Below, piece by piece: positions 1 to 15,600 of a stretch of 64,000 bases of DNA. A program made the translations under genes and the position numbers. Below the pieces are notes generated by a model. The model did no database searches. It was given only the letters and a program-made list of their open reading frames with translations, and had not been told where the DNA came from. The stretch spans positions 62,001-126,000 of the forward strand of contig JABGQA010000094.1 in the NCBI GenBank assembly GCA_018644665.1. The letters run 5' to 3'. Each line of letters begins with the position of its first letter. The first letter of the stretch is position 1. The stretch comes from Candidatus Poribacteria bacterium (GTDB lineage: Bacteria; Poribacteria; WGA-4E; GCA-2687025).

Positions 1-672
1 ACGGAGGGCGTCTCGACATCCTCGTAGCGGAGTACTTCGGGCCCTCCTTGGTCACTGAATATGGCGGCCTTCAACGCGGTTATCCCCCTGTCGTGCGGCG
101 AGACGTACGGATCAAAGCTCGACGGCGCAGCGCCGACATTGTATTATGTGGCCGCGAATCGGTCACGGGAGAGGAAGGCCGATGAACTTCGCCCGTACGC
201 GGGCGTTGAAGTAGGGCCGCGTCGCGCGGCTACGGGGAGGGGTCCCCGCACACGCGCCACGCCCATGGGCGCCGGCGCAAGCAGATTGCGTTCATTCCAC
301 GGTACCTCACGATGGCCGCGCCGCGACGGTTTACACCTCGCGAGCACGCCGTCATGGGGTTGCGCGCGGCTTGACATTGGTCTAGGCTGTGCGTTCGTGG
401 CGCGATCGCCTTTTTGGGCACGGCAGCGAGTTGAAACAGCACGGCCTATCAAGCGTATTTGGAGCGGGGCAGTAGTGGGTAAGTCGTGCCCGCGTACGAG
501 TCCGTCAGACGCATTGCCAGAGCAAGCATTCATGTATCCGATCAGATCGTCCCGCGGCGCGAGCGACCTATCTTCGATCGGCACAGACGACAGATCTTTG
601 ACCAGCACAGACCACGACTCTTCCAGCAGTACAGACCTTAGTATCTCAAGGGGGTATAAGGTGGGGCGTAAG
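1..672. other. Non-coding leader region upstream of the giant gene
   Basis: No convincing gene lies here. The giant gene's frame stays open back to position 61, but the first 204 codons do not look like protein and precede a clear signal peptide, so I treat them as untranslated. A minus-strand open frame at 144-881 runs into the giant gene and is a GC-driven shadow. A TTGACA at 371-376 has no -10 box at the right distance. Three imperfect 24-nt repeats lie at 580-651, just before the ribosome binding site. Confidence 0.6.
580..651 (+). repeat. Three phased imperfect 24-nt direct repeats
   Basis: The core GCACAGAC occurs at 581-588 and 605-612, and GTACAGAC at 629-636, so the spacing is exactly 24 nt twice. 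The array ends at the purine-rich stretch that serves as ribosome binding site for the giant gene. It could be an operator, a leader RNA element or a relic of coding sequence (8 codons per unit). Confidence 0.5.
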
Positions 673-3600
673 ATGACTATGTCTTCGCGCAACGGCGCTC
701 GGCGGCTTTGGCGCGGCTTCGCGTTGGCGACGCCGCTATGTCTCCTGTTCGTGCTCGGCTCCGCGACGGCGTTCGCGCAGTCGTTCTCCATAGCTGATGT
801 CTCTATCGCAGAGGCGGATGTGGGCGGGATTCTCCAGTTCACGGTGTCCCTCGACCAGGATCCCGGGGTCAACACGTACACGGTCGATTACACGACCAGC
901 GACGCCACGGCCACGACGGCCGGTAGCGACTACACTCTGACCGCCGACACGCTCACGTTCACGTCCGGTATCACCTCCCTGACGCTTGACGTCCCGATCG
1001 CCGATGATGGCACGGATGAGGTAGACGAGACATTCGTCGTGACGCTGTCCAACGCGACTGGCGGCGCGAGCATCGCCAGTTCCCAGGCCGCCGGGACCAT
1101 CCTCGACGACGACGGCCCCAACATCACAGTCACTGACGCCACGGTGGCCGAGGCGGGCACGGCGCAGTTCTTCGTGCAATTGAGCGCGGTCAGCCCGCAG
1201 GTCGTCACTGTTGACTACGCCACGGCGGATGTCTCCGCCACGGCAGGCGCGGACTATACGGCAGTCTCGACGACCACGCTGACGTTCTCGGCGGGTATAA
1301 CCGCGCAGATAGTGGACATCGTCACGCTGACTGACGCGATCGACGAGGGTGTGTCCGGCACCGTGGACTCTGAGACGTTCAGCGTAGTCCTGGGCAACGC
1401 TGACAACGGCACGATCACGTCCGGCACAGGCACCGGCACGATCACTGACGACGACGAACCCCCGGCGGTGTCGTTCGCCGCGGATGTGACCGCTGCCGAA
1501 ACGGACGGCGCCGCGACGACGGACTTCGTGTTCACGGTGGATCTTGCCGCCGCGAGCGAGAAGGACATCACCGTCACGTACCTGGTCAACGACGGCACGG
1601 CGAGCGATGCCGACGCGGACTACGTCGACTTGGACGACGACGTGACGCCGGTCGATCTGGCGTTCGCTGCTGGCGTTACAAGCCAGACGATTACCGTCGT
1701 TGTGAATGGCGACGACACGGACGAGGACGACGAGACCTTCACGGTTGATCTCCAGTCCGCCGTCACCGACCTGGGCACCGCGATCGACAGTACGCCTGTA
1801 CTGAGCGACAGCCAGGGCGTCGGGACTGTGCAGAACGACGACGCCGACCCCGCAATCTCCGTTGATGACATCAGCATCGCGGAAGCGGACTCGGGATCTC
1901 CTTCGGGCACGTTCACCGTGTCACTGTCTAACCCCAGCGACACGGCGATCACCGTCGATTACGAGACGGCTGACGGCACCGCCACCACGGGCGGGAGCGA
2001 CTACACGCAGATTACGTCGACTACGCTGACGTACGCTGCTGGCGAGACCAGCAAGTCGGTCGTCGTCACGGTTGCTGGCGACACTGTGTTCGAGAATGGC
2101 GGCGTCGACGAGGCGTTCACTCTCGACCTGTCGAACGCCCTCGGCGGGCGCGTCGACGCGTTTTCCGGGTCCGGTGTGACTATCGCAGCTGCGCAGGGAA
2201 CGGCGACGATAACTGACACCGACGCAGAGCCAACCGTCTCGATCGGCGACGTAACCGCTAACGAGAACGGCGGAGTCTTCGACCTCACGGTCACGCTGTC
2301 GAACGCTGCCGATCAGGACACGACGGTCAGCTACTCGACAGCCGACGGGACCGCCACCACGGCGGACAGCGACTACACGACAGCGAGCGGCACGGCGACG
2401 GTCGCGGCGGACGCTACGACGACGACCATCACCGTCACCGTCACCGGCGACCTCAAGAACGAGTCGGACGAGACCTTCACCGTGGTTCTGACCGACGACG
2501 CTCAGTTGGCGGACGCGAATGCGCTGGTGATCACGGACGATACCGGGCTGGGGACGATCACGAACGACGACGGCGTCCCGACCGTGTCGATCGCGGATGT
2601 GACCGAAGCCGAGAACCTCGACGGCACGATCTCGTTGACCGTGTCGCTGACGGCGTTGTCGGACCAGGATATCAACGTAGATTACACGACCGCGACGACA
2701 CCGGGGACGGCTACGGCGGGCGTGGACTTCACGGCCGCTGCGGGGACGCTCACCATCGCCGCCGGCAGCAGCGACGGCACGGTCGATGTCTTGGTGACCG
2801 GCGATACGGTTAACGAGGCCGACGAGACCCTCATCGTCACTCTCAGCAACGCCGAACTCGCGGACACGACGTCGCTTACCATCACGGATGCTGAGGGCAC
2901 CGGGACGATCGACAACGACGACGTCGTTGTCGTTGGCATCGACGACGTAACCGAGGACGAGAATCTCGACGGGTCGTTCGACTTCACGGTCAGCATACTC
3001 AGCGGTGTCACGAGCGACCAGGATGTCACCTTCACCGTCGGGACGGCCGACGGGACGGCGCTATCGGCGAGCGACTACACGGCGACGCCGACCACCGGCA
3101 CGTCCGGGACGATCACAGCCGGCCAGACGACCTATACCGTGTCCGTGGCGGTCAGCGGCGACACGAGCGATGAGGACGACGAGACCTTCACGGCGGACCT
3201 TTCTGTCCTCGGCGGCGGGTCGGACGCCACGCCCACGTTCGAGGGCGCCGGCGGGACTGAATCCGGCACAGGCACGATCACGAACGACGACACCGCCCCA
3301 ACCGTGTCGATCGCCGACCCAGTCGCGTCTGACGAAGGCACGACGCTGACGTTCGCCGTGACCCTCGATGCGGCGAGCGGGCGTACCGTGACGGTCGATT
3401 ACGTCACGTCCGACGGCACCGCGGCGGCGGGGAGCGATTTCACGACCGCGTCCGGCACGCTGACGTTCAACGCCGGCAACACGACCGCGACCGCCAACCT
3501 CGACGTCGCCCTGACTGACGATGCCCTGGACGAGGAAGACACCGAGGCGTTCACGGTCACGATCAGCAACCCGAGCAACGCCACGCTTGGGACGAGCAGC

Positions 3601-6600
3601 GCCACGGGAACGATCAACGACAACGACGCGCTGCCGGGGATGTCCGTCAGCGACGCCGGGACGGTCACCGAAGGCGCCGACCTAACCTTCACCATCTCGC
3701 TCGATGCCGCGAGCGGGCGGGCGGTGAGCGCTACGTACACGGTGACCGATGGCTCCGGCACGGCCGGCACGGACACCGGCACGGCGGCAGATGACGACGG
3801 CAACGCCGACTCCGACGGCAACGACAACACAGGAGTCGCTGACTTCCCTGCGGGCGTGACGGCGGTTGTGGTAACCGTGCCCACGACGGATGACACCATC
3901 GATGAAGTGGCTGCGGCGCCTGAGACTCTGACGCTCGAACTGAGCGCGCATAGCAACGCAACCAACACCGACGGTAGTGGTTCTGCGTCGCTCACGGACA
4001 ACGACGCGACACCGTCGATGACCATCGACGATGTTACGGACCTCGAGGACACCGGTACCTTCCTGTTCACCGTGACGCTGGACCACGCCAGCGACTCCAC
4101 GATCACCGTCGACTACGACATCAACAACGGCACGGCGACGACCGCCGACTCCGACTACACGGACGATAGCGGCACCCTCACGTTCTCGGCGGGCGACCTA
4201 ACGAAGACCGTCACCGTCGCGGTGACGACGGATGCGAAGGATGAGCCGGATCCTGCGGAGACGTTCACTGTCGACCTGAGCAGCGAAACGGGTACTGTCA
4301 CCGTGACTGACGCGCAGGGCGCCGGCGCGATCACAGACGACGACGATGCCCCGACTCTGTCCGTCGCGGACGTGACGGTGGCCGAGGACGGGAACGCCGT
4401 CTTCACGATCAACCTCTCGGCGTCCAGCGGTAGCACCATCACCGTCGACTATGTCGCGACTGCCGGGACGGCGACGGCGGGCGGGACGGACTTCGACGAG
4501 ACGACTGTCACGGATGACGACGCGAGCACGGCGGACGGCATCGCGACGTTCACCTCTGGTGACACAGCGGTGATCGTGACCGTGGACACGACGGCGGACA
4601 CGCTCGACGAGGGCGGCGCCGACGATTACGAGCGTTTCACGCTCGTACTGGGCGCTGTGACGCTCACCAATGCGACCCTGGACGCGGGCTCGGATCTCGG
4701 GAACGTCGTCGACGACAGCACGGCGACGGCGACGATCACGGACGACGACCTGCCGCCCAACATCACCATCGACGACGTCACCGAGGCCGAAAACGCGGAC
4801 GGTTTCTTCGACTTCACCATCACGCTCGATGCGGCCAGCGGCAATACCGTCACCGTCGACTACTCGCTTGCCGACGGAACGGCGACCACCACGGACGGCG
4901 ACTACACGTCGACCGCCAAGGAAGACGACGACACGGACGCGAGCGACGCCGGAGACGGCGACGGCACCGCGACGTTCGCAGCCGGCGCGACGACGATTCA
5001 GCTCCGCGCGTTGGTGACCGGCGACACGACCGACGAAGCCACCGAGACGTTCAACGTCAACCTGGCGAACGCGTCCTTCGGGACGATCACCGACGGCACC
5101 GGCGTCGGCACGATCACCACGGATGACACGGCTCCGACCATCTCGATCGACGACATCGCGATCACCGAGGGCGACAGCGGCGACGTCGCCGGCACCGTCA
5201 CGGTGACTCTCTCAAATGCCAGCGATTCGACGATCGCGATGACAGTCGCTCTGGCGGACGACACCGCGACGAGCGCGGACACCGACTACTCGGGGACGTT
5301 CACGACCTCGGACGCTTCTCCGTCGGACGCGACGCTGACGTTCGTCGCGGGTGAAACGAGCCACACGATAAGCGTTGCGGCGACAGGAGATGACAAGAAC
5401 GAGGCGAGCGAGACATTCGACGTCGAGCTATCGAGCGCGTCAGGTGGCACCAACGGCACCGTCGCGTTCGCGGTTGCCGGCGGCACGACTGGGCCGGAAA
5501 CCGGCGTCGTGACCGTCACGAACGACGACGCAGTCGTTCTTAGCATCGCCGCGGCGTCCGAGCCGGAGAACCAGGACGGCACGCTTACGTTCGCCGTCAC
5601 CATCGACGCCAGCACCGGCACCGCGACGACGAGCGGGGCCGACGTTACGTTCAACGTCACCACGTCGGCCGGGACGGCGACCGCTGGAGGCACGGACTAC
5701 ACCACGGTACCGAGCAGCGGCGCGACGGGGACGATCAGCGCGGATGGCACGAGCACGAACGTGACCGTCGCGGTCACAGGCGACACGATCAACGAGGACG
5801 ACGAGACGTTCACCGTGACCCTGGATACTCCAGGAGGCGGACTGGACGCCACGCCGACCCTCAACGGCGCGGCAACGTCGGCCACCGGCACGATCGAGAA
5901 CGACGACGTCCTCGCCCTGGTCATAAGCGACGACACGTCGACGGACGAGTCTGACGGGACGCTCACGTTCACGGTCGAACTCGAGACCGGCGCCGGGATG
6001 ACCAGTGACGCCGATGTGTCCGTCGACTACACCCTTACCGATGGAACGGCGTACGTCGGCGCGAGCCCGAGCGGCGTAGGCGGCTCGGACTACACGGCCG
6101 TCGGGACAGACGACGACGGCGGCACCGCCGGTACGTTGACCATCGAAGCAGGTACATTTGACGGCACGATCATGGTCGCGTTCGCGGACGACTCCATCAA
6201 CGAGGCGGACGAGACGTTTACCGTTGTGCTGACCAATCTCACCGGTGGGTCTGGGACTGGCAACGACTTCTCCGACGCCACCGGCTTGGGGACGATCCTG
6301 GACGACGATGTCCCGACGATCTCCATCGCCGACAACTCGGCGACCGAGGGCACTGACATCGACTTCACCGTGACAACGACGAGCGCCAGCGATGTCGACC
6401 TTACGTTGGGCACCGTCGGGACAACTGCGGTCTCGGCCACCCAGGACACCGACTACCCGACCACGTCCGCCGAGCCCTTCACGATTCCGGCCGGCGACAC
6501 GACCGCGACTTTCACGGTGCAGACAACTGCCGACTCGATCAACGAGGCGGATGAGACGTTCACCGTCACGCTGTTCACGGCAGGCGGCGGCCAGCGTTCG

Positions 6601-9600
6601 GTCGTGGCCATCGCCGGAGCGGGCGGCAACGATGCGACCGGGACCATCACGAACGACGACTCGCTATCGATCACGATTGACAGCCCGACCGCTGTGACCG
6701 AGGGCGCCACCGGGGCCGATCCCACGATCACGTTCACGGTGGACATCGGGAACCCAACCGATGCGGACGTCACCGTGAACGTCATCACGGCGGGCGATAC
6801 GGCTACGGAGGGTACCGACTACGTCGCCAGCTCGACGACGCCGTTGACGATCACCGGCGACGGAGTGACGACCACCGGCACTGTCACGGTCACGGTCACC
6901 AGCGACGACGCCTACGAGGGCGGCGTCGGCGCCTCCGAGCAGTTCTTCGTGAACTTGACCGACCCGGGAAGCCTCGGCGGGAACGTCGCGGGCACTGGGA
7001 CCGTGTCCATCACCGATGCCCAGGGCGTCGGCACGATCGACGACGATGACGCGGCGCCCGAGATCACCGTGAGCGCGGGCACGGGGACCGAGGCCGGCGA
7101 CATCACGTTCACGTTCTCCGTTGACAAGACGCCCGAAACTGGCTTCGACGCGGTCGTCGACTGGGCGGCGGCGGACGACACATCCCCCTCGGCGCTCTCG
7201 ACGGCGAACCAGGACTACACTGCCAACACCGGGACCGTGACCTTCACCAACGGCGGCGCCGGCGCCGACCAGGACATCACGATTTCGTCGAGTGCGGACA
7301 CGATCGACGAGGTGGACGAGACGTTCACCCTGACGCTCGACGGAACGAGTCTGTCCGACGCCACGTTCGCGGGCGGCAGCACAACTGACGTCGAGGCGAC
7401 GGGGACAATCACCGACGACGACGCCGCGCCTGAGATCGAGATCGCCGACGTTACCATCGCCGAGAACGGCGGAAGCGTGACGTTGACGGTCGGCATCAAC
7501 TCCGGCGCCGGCGTTGCGACCACTGCGTCGGCCAAGGGCATCACCGCTGACTATGTGCTCAGCGAAGGCACCGCGACCAGCGCCACGGGCGAGGCGGATT
7601 ACACTGCCGCGAGCGCGGCCGACGACGACGGGAGCAACGACGGGATCGCGACGTTCGCTGACGAGACGGTTACCTCCGTCGACATCACGATACCGATCGT
7701 AGACGATGGCACGGATGAGAGCGCCACCGAGACCTTCACGGTCACCATCGGCGGCGTGACACTCACGAACGCCACGCTGGAGGACTCCAACAACGTCGCC
7801 AATGCGACCAGCGCCGACGTGGCGACAGTGAGCATCACCGATGACGACGCTGTGCCGACGGTGAGCGTCGCAGACGTGGGGACCACGGAGGACGCGGGCA
7901 CGACGATGGACTTCGTCATCACTCTCAGCAACCCGAGTGAGTTGACTCCGTCTATCGACTGGCGTCTCGCCGACGTGACGACCACGGCCGATAGCGACTT
8001 CACGGACGCATCGGCAAACGCAGTGACCTACTCCGAGACGGAGACGACCAAGACCATCTCCATCACGGTGATCGACGACACTACCGACGAAACGGCGTCG
8101 GAGACGTATACCTTCGAAGTAGATCGCAACGACGCCAACCTAAGCGGAGGGTCGATCGGTAGCTTCGACGTCGCGACGGCGACAGGGACGATCACCGACG
8201 ACGACGCGGCACCCACGATCACAGTCAGCGACGCCACGTTCGACGAGGCTGACGGGGCGACGACGTACACAGGCACCGAGATCCTCCTGAGCCACGCGAG
8301 CGACTTGGACATCACCGTCGACTACGTCGTCAACGACGGCAGTGGGTCGGCGACGTTCAACGCCGTCGATACCGAGGACTACACCGACACGTCTGGCACC
8401 CTGACGTTCACTGCTGGCACCCTCGTGCCGGCCGTGGACCTAGCCATCACCATCGACCAGGACACGAAGGACGAGAACGCCGAGTCCTTCGACATCGTCT
8501 TCTCGAACATCCAGGGTGGCGTGGCGACGAGCACCGAGACGTTCGCGACCGACGGCACTGCCGCTATCACGATCACCGACGACGACGATCCGCCAACGGT
8601 CAGCGTCGCGGCGGTCACCCAGGCGGAGGCCGGAGGCAATGCCGTCTTCACGGCGACGCTTACGGCCATCAGCGGCAAGACCGTGACGCTGCAGATCGAC
8701 ACAGCGGACGGAGACTCGAACGCAGCTACTGCCGGCGCGGACTACACGGCCATCGTGGGCTCCACGGTGACGTTCGGCGCCGACTCTGACCTGACGAAGA
8801 GCTTCTCCGTCGTCGTCGCCGATGACGCCATCGACGAGGAAGACCAGGAGTACAAGGTCGTCGGTAGCAGCTTCACGAACACGTCGGAGTCGGTCGGAGG
8901 CGACGCGACGGCCGTTGGGACGATCACCGACGACGACGCCGCGCCGTTGGTCTACATCACCGACGTAACGCAGGCGGAGACGGAGGCGTCACAGTCCTTC
9001 ACGTTCACCGCCGCGCTTGACAACTCCGCCAATGGCGGCAGCAACCCCGGCGTGAGCGAGAAGACTGTAACGGTCGACTACGCGACGTCGGCGGGCGACA
9101 CCGAGCCAGCGACCGCGGGCTCCGACTACACCGCAATCGGCACCACCGAGTTGACGATCGCAGCAGCCGCCAGTTCCAACACGATCGATGTGACCGTCGC
9201 CGGTGACACGACCGATGAGCCTGATCAGGAGTTCAAGGTCACGCTCAGTAACGCGGCGAACGCAACACTGGACACCAACGACGATCTGAGCAACGCCTCC
9301 GGCGCGGACAACATCGCCGTCGGCACGATCACCGACAACGACGCCTCGCCGACGATCTCGGTCGACGACATCACGATCCTCGAGGCGACCGCCGGCGCCG
9401 GTGGCACGGTCACCGGGGACTTCGCCGTGTCCATCTCCGAGGCCAGTGAATTCGACGTCTCCGTCGATGTCGACACGTCTACGGCGGACGCAACCTCGGG
9501 CGTCGACTTCGACGCGATCGTCGGAACGACCGTCACGATCACCGCCGGAGATGGCGACAACACCGAGGCCGTTACGGTTACCGTCAACGGCGACACGGTG

Positions 9601-12600
9601 GACGAAGCCAACCAGACCTTCGAGTTGGACCTCACCAACCCAGTCACTACCGGTAGCACGCCGGTCATCTCCGACGCCCAAGGCGTCGCGACGATCACCG
9701 ACGACGATCCCGCTCCGACCATCAGCATCGATGACATCACCGTCCTGGAGTCGGCGGCGGGCCCCTCGGGCACCGTTCCCGGCACGTTCGCCGTGACGCT
9801 TGACGCCGCGAGTGAGCAGATCGTGACGGTCGACTTCGCAGCGGCCTCGGGCGCCTCGACGGGTGCGGATGTCGCGGACTTCGACGTCACGTCTGGGACC
9901 GTGACCTTCACGGCCGGTGACGTCGCGGAAGCGGTCGCGGTGACGGTCAACGGCGACGCGGTAGACGAGGAAGACCAGACCGTCGACGTGACGCTGACGA
10001 ACGCGGCTTCGGCCAGCGGCGACACACCGGCGATCTCCGGCGATGCCATCGGCACGCTGACGATCACGGACGACGACCCGGCGCCGAGCATAACCATCGC
10101 GGACGTGAGCCAGGCGGAGGGCGAGTCGGGGACGTCGACGTTCGACTTCACGATCTCCATCGACGCCGCGAGCGAAAAGACGGTCGCGGTCGACTACGCC
10201 GTCAGCGACGGCACTGCGGTCGATTCGGACGCTGTCTCACTCGCTGCCGGCGGCGACGACTACGACGCGGCGTCGGGAACGACGCTCGTCGACGATGACT
10301 CCACCCCGGGCGATGACACCGCCACATTCGACCCGTTGACCGCAGACACGTCGGTCGTGGTGTCAGTCACCGTCAACGGTGACGAGACATACGAGGGCGA
10401 TGAGACGTTCACGGTCGACCTGAGCGGCGAGAGCAACGGCACACTGTCCGGCGCCCAGGGCGTCGGCACCATCACGGGCGCCGACGATGCGGAGCCGACG
10501 ATCTCGATCGATGACCAAACGTCGGTGGACGAGGATGAGACGCTCGCATTCAGCGCGACTCTCTCGAACCCGAGTTCGTCTGCGATCACCGTCGACTACA
10601 CGACGACGGACGGGACGGGGACTGCCGGCGCCGACTACACAACCAGCGCCGCGAGCCTGACGTTCTCCGCGGGAGCGACCGCGCCGGACTCCGGCATCTC
10701 TGTGACGCTCACAGACGATAGCGTCTACGAGGGCGACGAGACGTTCACCGTCGATCTGAGCAACGCCAGTGGCGGCATTGTCATCAGCGATGCGCAGGGC
10801 GACGCGACGATCACCGAGGACGAGCCGCTGCCGACCCTGTCCATCGACGACGTGACCGTCGCCGAGGGCGATTCGGGGACGGCCACGTTCACGTTCACCA
10901 TCACCGCGTCCGCGCCGACGACATCCGACATGACCGTGGTGCACACGGTGACGGACGGCACCGCCGTCGACGCGAGCACCGCCGGTCCTGGCGATGGTAC
11001 GGATGACTTCGACTTCACGTCTGGCACGGCCACGATCACTGGCGACGGCGTGAGCACGACGACCACAGTCACGGTGACCGCCAACGGGGACACGTTCTTC
11101 GAGGAGGACGAGACGTTCACGGTCGACCTGAGCAACGCGCTCCTCAACGGCGTGACGAGTCTGACCATATCGGACGCGTCAGGGCTCGGCACGATCACCA
11201 ATGAGGACCCGGCGCCGACCATCACGATGGCGGATCCGACCGCGGTTTCTGAGTCAGCGGGCAGCGTGGTCTTCACCGTGACGCTCTCCCAGGCTGTGGG
11301 CGCCGACGTGTCCGTCGACTACGCCCTTATCGACGGCAGCGCCGTGGCGGCCGACGGCGGCTCTGGCCCAGAGGACGGGACGCTGGACTACGGCGCGGTC
11401 ACGGACGACGACTCCAGCACGACCGACGGCACGCTCGTCATCGAGCAGGGCACCACCACCGGTGACATCACCGTTGTCATCAATTCGGACTCCGAGATCG
11501 AGAACGATGAGACCTTCGTCCTGCAGTTGAGCAGCCCGAACGGCGTAAGCTGGACGGGATACCCGATCATCACGACGCTCGAGGCGTTGGCGACGATCGA
11601 CAACGACGACAACTCGACGATCTCCATCACCGATCCAACGGCTGTCACGGAAGGCGATAGCGGCACGACGGCCATGGTCTTCACGGTCACGCAGACGCCG
11701 GCGAACGTCGCCGACGCGACCGTCGACTACACGACGTCCGACGCGACCGCCTCTGACGCCGGCGACTACACGCTGACTTCGGGCACCCTGACGTTCCTTG
11801 CTGGAATCACCACGCGCACGATCAGCGTGCCGATTCTCGGTGACACTGTTGATGAGGGCACGGGGGACGAGACGTTCACGCTCACGCTGAGCAACGTGTT
11901 CAACAGCACGCTGGACGGAGCCACTGACCCGATCACGGCGACCGGGACGATCACCGACGATGACGACGTGCCGACTATAACGATCGGCGACGTGACCATC
12001 GCGGAGGGCGACTCGGGCGTAGTGCAGGACACCTTGACGGTGTCGTTGTCCCACGGAACCGAGGTCGGCGACGTCACTGTGACGGCTAACAGCGCGGACG
12101 ACACCGCGACGCAGCTGAGCGACGACTACGAGGCCGTCAGCGGGCTGGTTGTGACAATCGCCGCCTCGACGCCTGGCGTCGTGAACACAACCGCGACGGT
12201 AACTGTCGATGTCAACGGCGACAGCACGGACGAGGTCGACGAGACGTTCGACGTCGTCCTCACGGGCGCCAGCGACACGGTCAACTCCCTGGCCTTCACG
12301 GCCAGCGACGACACCGGGACGGCGACCATCACCGACGACGACGACCCGCCAGTGGCGTCGGTCGCCGACGTCTCGGTGACCGAGGGCGCCGACGGCGCAA
12401 CGGCTACGGCGACCTTCACCGTGACGCTGACGCCTGCCAGCGGCAAGGCGGTTAGCGTGGACTACGTGACGGCCGACGTCACAGCGAACGATGGTGTCGG
12501 CGACGCCGGTGTGGCGGTCACGGATTACACCGCGACAACCGGTACCGTTACGTTCGCGGTGGGTGAGAACGACAAGCAGTTCACCGTAGACATCGCCGGG

Positions 12601-15600
12601 GACGATACGGACGAGGTGGATGGGGAGACGTACACGGTCACGCTGTCAGCCACGACCGGGTTCGAGTCGACGGTCGACACGACCGGCGGAACCGCAACCG
12701 GCACAATCACCGATGACGATGCGGCGCCGACGATCTCCATAGGGACGACGGCGACCGCCGCTCAGACCGTGGACGAAGGCGCCTCCGGCACAACGGCGGC
12801 GACATTCACGGTCTCCCTGGACCATGCCAGCGACCAGGACATCACCGTCAACTACGTCACAGCAGATGCGACGGCCGTCGAGGCGGGCTCCGCCGCGGCC
12901 GGCGGCGACGACTACGTCGCCATCGCGTCCACGCCGCTAACTGTGACCGCCGGGACGACGTCGACGACGTTGGACGTCACGGTGAACGGTGACGCGACGG
13001 ACGAAGCCACGGAGACGTACTCGGTCGTCATCAGCGGCGAGGCGGGAGGCGCGCAGGGCACGCTGGAGGGCACGGGTGTCACGCTCGGCACGGACACGGC
13101 TACCGGTACGATCACCACGGACGACACGGCGCCGACGATATCCATCTCTGGACCGTCGGATACCGCGGAGACCGGTGACCCGACCGTGGCATTCACAGTG
13201 ACGCTGTCGAATACGAGCGACTCCACGATCAACGTGGACTTCGCCACGGCCGACGGTGTGGACGGGACCACAACCCTCAACGCGACCGGCGGGAGCGACT
13301 ACACCGCGCAGTCTGGCACGGTCACATTCGCGGCCGGCTCGTCCTCAGATGCCGTCACCATCGCGGTGCCGCTGACGGACGACATCACTGACGAGGAAGA
13401 CCAGTCGTTCACGGTCGACCTGACTGACAACGGGACGCCGGGTGGAACCAACGGGACCGCTAGCATCTCGGGCGCAAGCGCGAGTGCGACTATCCTTGAC
13501 GACGACGACCCGCCGACGATGGACATCGCCGGACCGGGATCGGTTGCTGAGGGTGACTCGGGGACGACGAGCTTCGACTTCACAGTCACGCTCGATGCTC
13601 CCAGCGAGAAGACCGTCACCGCCCAGTATGACTCGTCCGACGGTACTGCGGATTCCGCCGGCTCGGACGCGACCATCGGCGACTTGGACTTCACTGCGGC
13701 AGCAGTGCAGACCGTGACGTTCGTGGCGCTCGACACGTCGGAGACGGTTTCCGTCCTCGTCAACGGTGACGACACGGAAGAAGGGGACGACACGTTCGAT
13801 GTCGTCCTAAGCGTCCTCAGCAACGCTACCTCCGGCACGCTGACGGACACCGCTACCATCACCGACGACGATCCTACGCCGACAATCTCAGTCGACGATG
13901 CCGCCGCCGCGACCGAGGGGGCCGATCTCGCGACTGACACACAGACGTTCACCGTGAGCCTGTCCAACCCCACGGCGCTCAACACCGTCACCGTTACCGC
14001 GGCGACGACCGACAGCACAGCGACAGACGAGAACACTGACGGCGACTTCGATGCCGTCTCGACGCTCCTGTCGTATGCCGTGGGTGAGACGAGCAAGAGT
14101 GTGGATGTGACGATCAACGGGGACGACAAAGACGAGGGCGACGCCGAGAGCTACTCCCTCACCCTTTCCGGCCCCACAAATGCCTCGATCCTGGACGGCT
14201 CTGGTCTCGGAGTGATCACTGACGATGACGATCCGCCAGTCATCACGATCGACAGCCCAACCGCTGTCGACGAAGGCGCTGATGGTGACCCGGCCGGCGC
14301 GATCGACTTCACGGTCACACTGTCGAACCCGTCAGCCTTCACAGTCACCGCTGCCTACACGACGACAGACGGCGCCGACGGCGACACGACGCTCAACGCG
14401 ACGTCATCGAACGCCGGAGCGGCTGGTGACGCAGACTACAACGCGGCTGCGGGCACGGTGTCGTTCGATCCCGAGGTGCTGACGCAGACGATCAGCGTCG
14501 CGATCAACGGCGACGACGTCGACGAGGGTGCCAGCCAGAGCTTCAGCGTCGACCTGAGCAGCCCGGCCAATTCCACGATCGGCACAGCGTCCGGCACGGG
14601 GACGATCACCGACGAGGAAGCGACGCCGACGGTGGACATCGCCGACGTGACGGTGGCCTTGGAGGGCGGGAGCGGCGTGCCGCAGAGCGCATCGCCGGTT
14701 CTGACGCTTTCGGGCGAGAGCGAGTTCACGCTCACAGTCGACTACGCGACGTCTGACGGCACGGCGACAACTGCGGACGGCGATTACACCGCAGGCGGAG
14801 CCACCGTGACCTTCGTCGGGGGAGACACGAGCGAGACGATCGACGTGACGGTGGACGGCGACGACAAGGACGAGGACGACGAGACCGTCACGGTCACCTT
14901 GTCGAGCCACTCCACGAACCTCGACGCTGGCGACAGCACCGCCACGATCACCATCACCGACGATGACCTGCCGCCGACGGTCTCGGTGAGCGACGAGGTG
15001 CTTGTGGCCGAGGACGCCGCGCTGACGACGACCGACATGACGTTCACGGTGTCCTTGGATGCCGAGAGCGGCAAGACCATCACCATGGACTACGCCACGG
15101 CGGACGGCACGGCGACGCTGGCGGACGGCGACTACTCGTCGGCATCCGCTTCGCTGACGTTCAGCCCGGGCGACACGTCCAAGAGCGTGGTCGTCACGGC
15201 CAATGGCGATGACAAGGACGAGGACGATGAGTCGTTCTCGCTCGACGTGTCGAACATCGTCAATGGCCTGAACGACCCGGCAACCGCCAGCGGAACCGGC
15301 ACGATCACCAACGACGATGTGCCGCCGACGATGTCCATAGCGGACGCGCTGGTGACAGAGAACGAGGCGGGCACGACGGTGGACGTTACCGTCAGCCTGA
15401 GTGGAGCCAGTGGCCGGGAGATCACCGTCTCCTACGCGACGTCCGATGACACCGCGACGTCGGCCGACGGCGACTACACTCCCGACGGGCCGACGACACT
15501 CACATACGCCTCGGGCGAGACGCTCAAGACCATCACGCTCGCGATTGGTGGCGACACCAAGGACGAGCCGGACGAGTCGTTCGACGTGACGCTCAGCGGT

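Noticed and set aside
371..400. TTGACA at 371-376 as promoter for the giant gene
   Set aside because: No acceptable -10 box lies 16-18 nt downstream.
61..672. N-terminal extension of the giant protein
   Set aside because: The extension is low-information Arg/Ser-rich sequence placed before a clean signal peptide and ribosome site at 659-672.
144..881. Minus-strand open frame over the leader and start of the giant gene
   Set aside because: No family-like sequence, no ribosome site, and it overlaps the signal-peptide region of the giant gene on the other strand.
8989..12054. Long minus-strand open frames inside the Calx-beta repeats
   Set aside because: Codon structure of the sense repeats (GAC, ACG, GTC) keeps the antisense frames open; the proteins are Val/Gly/Arg-rich repeats without motifs.
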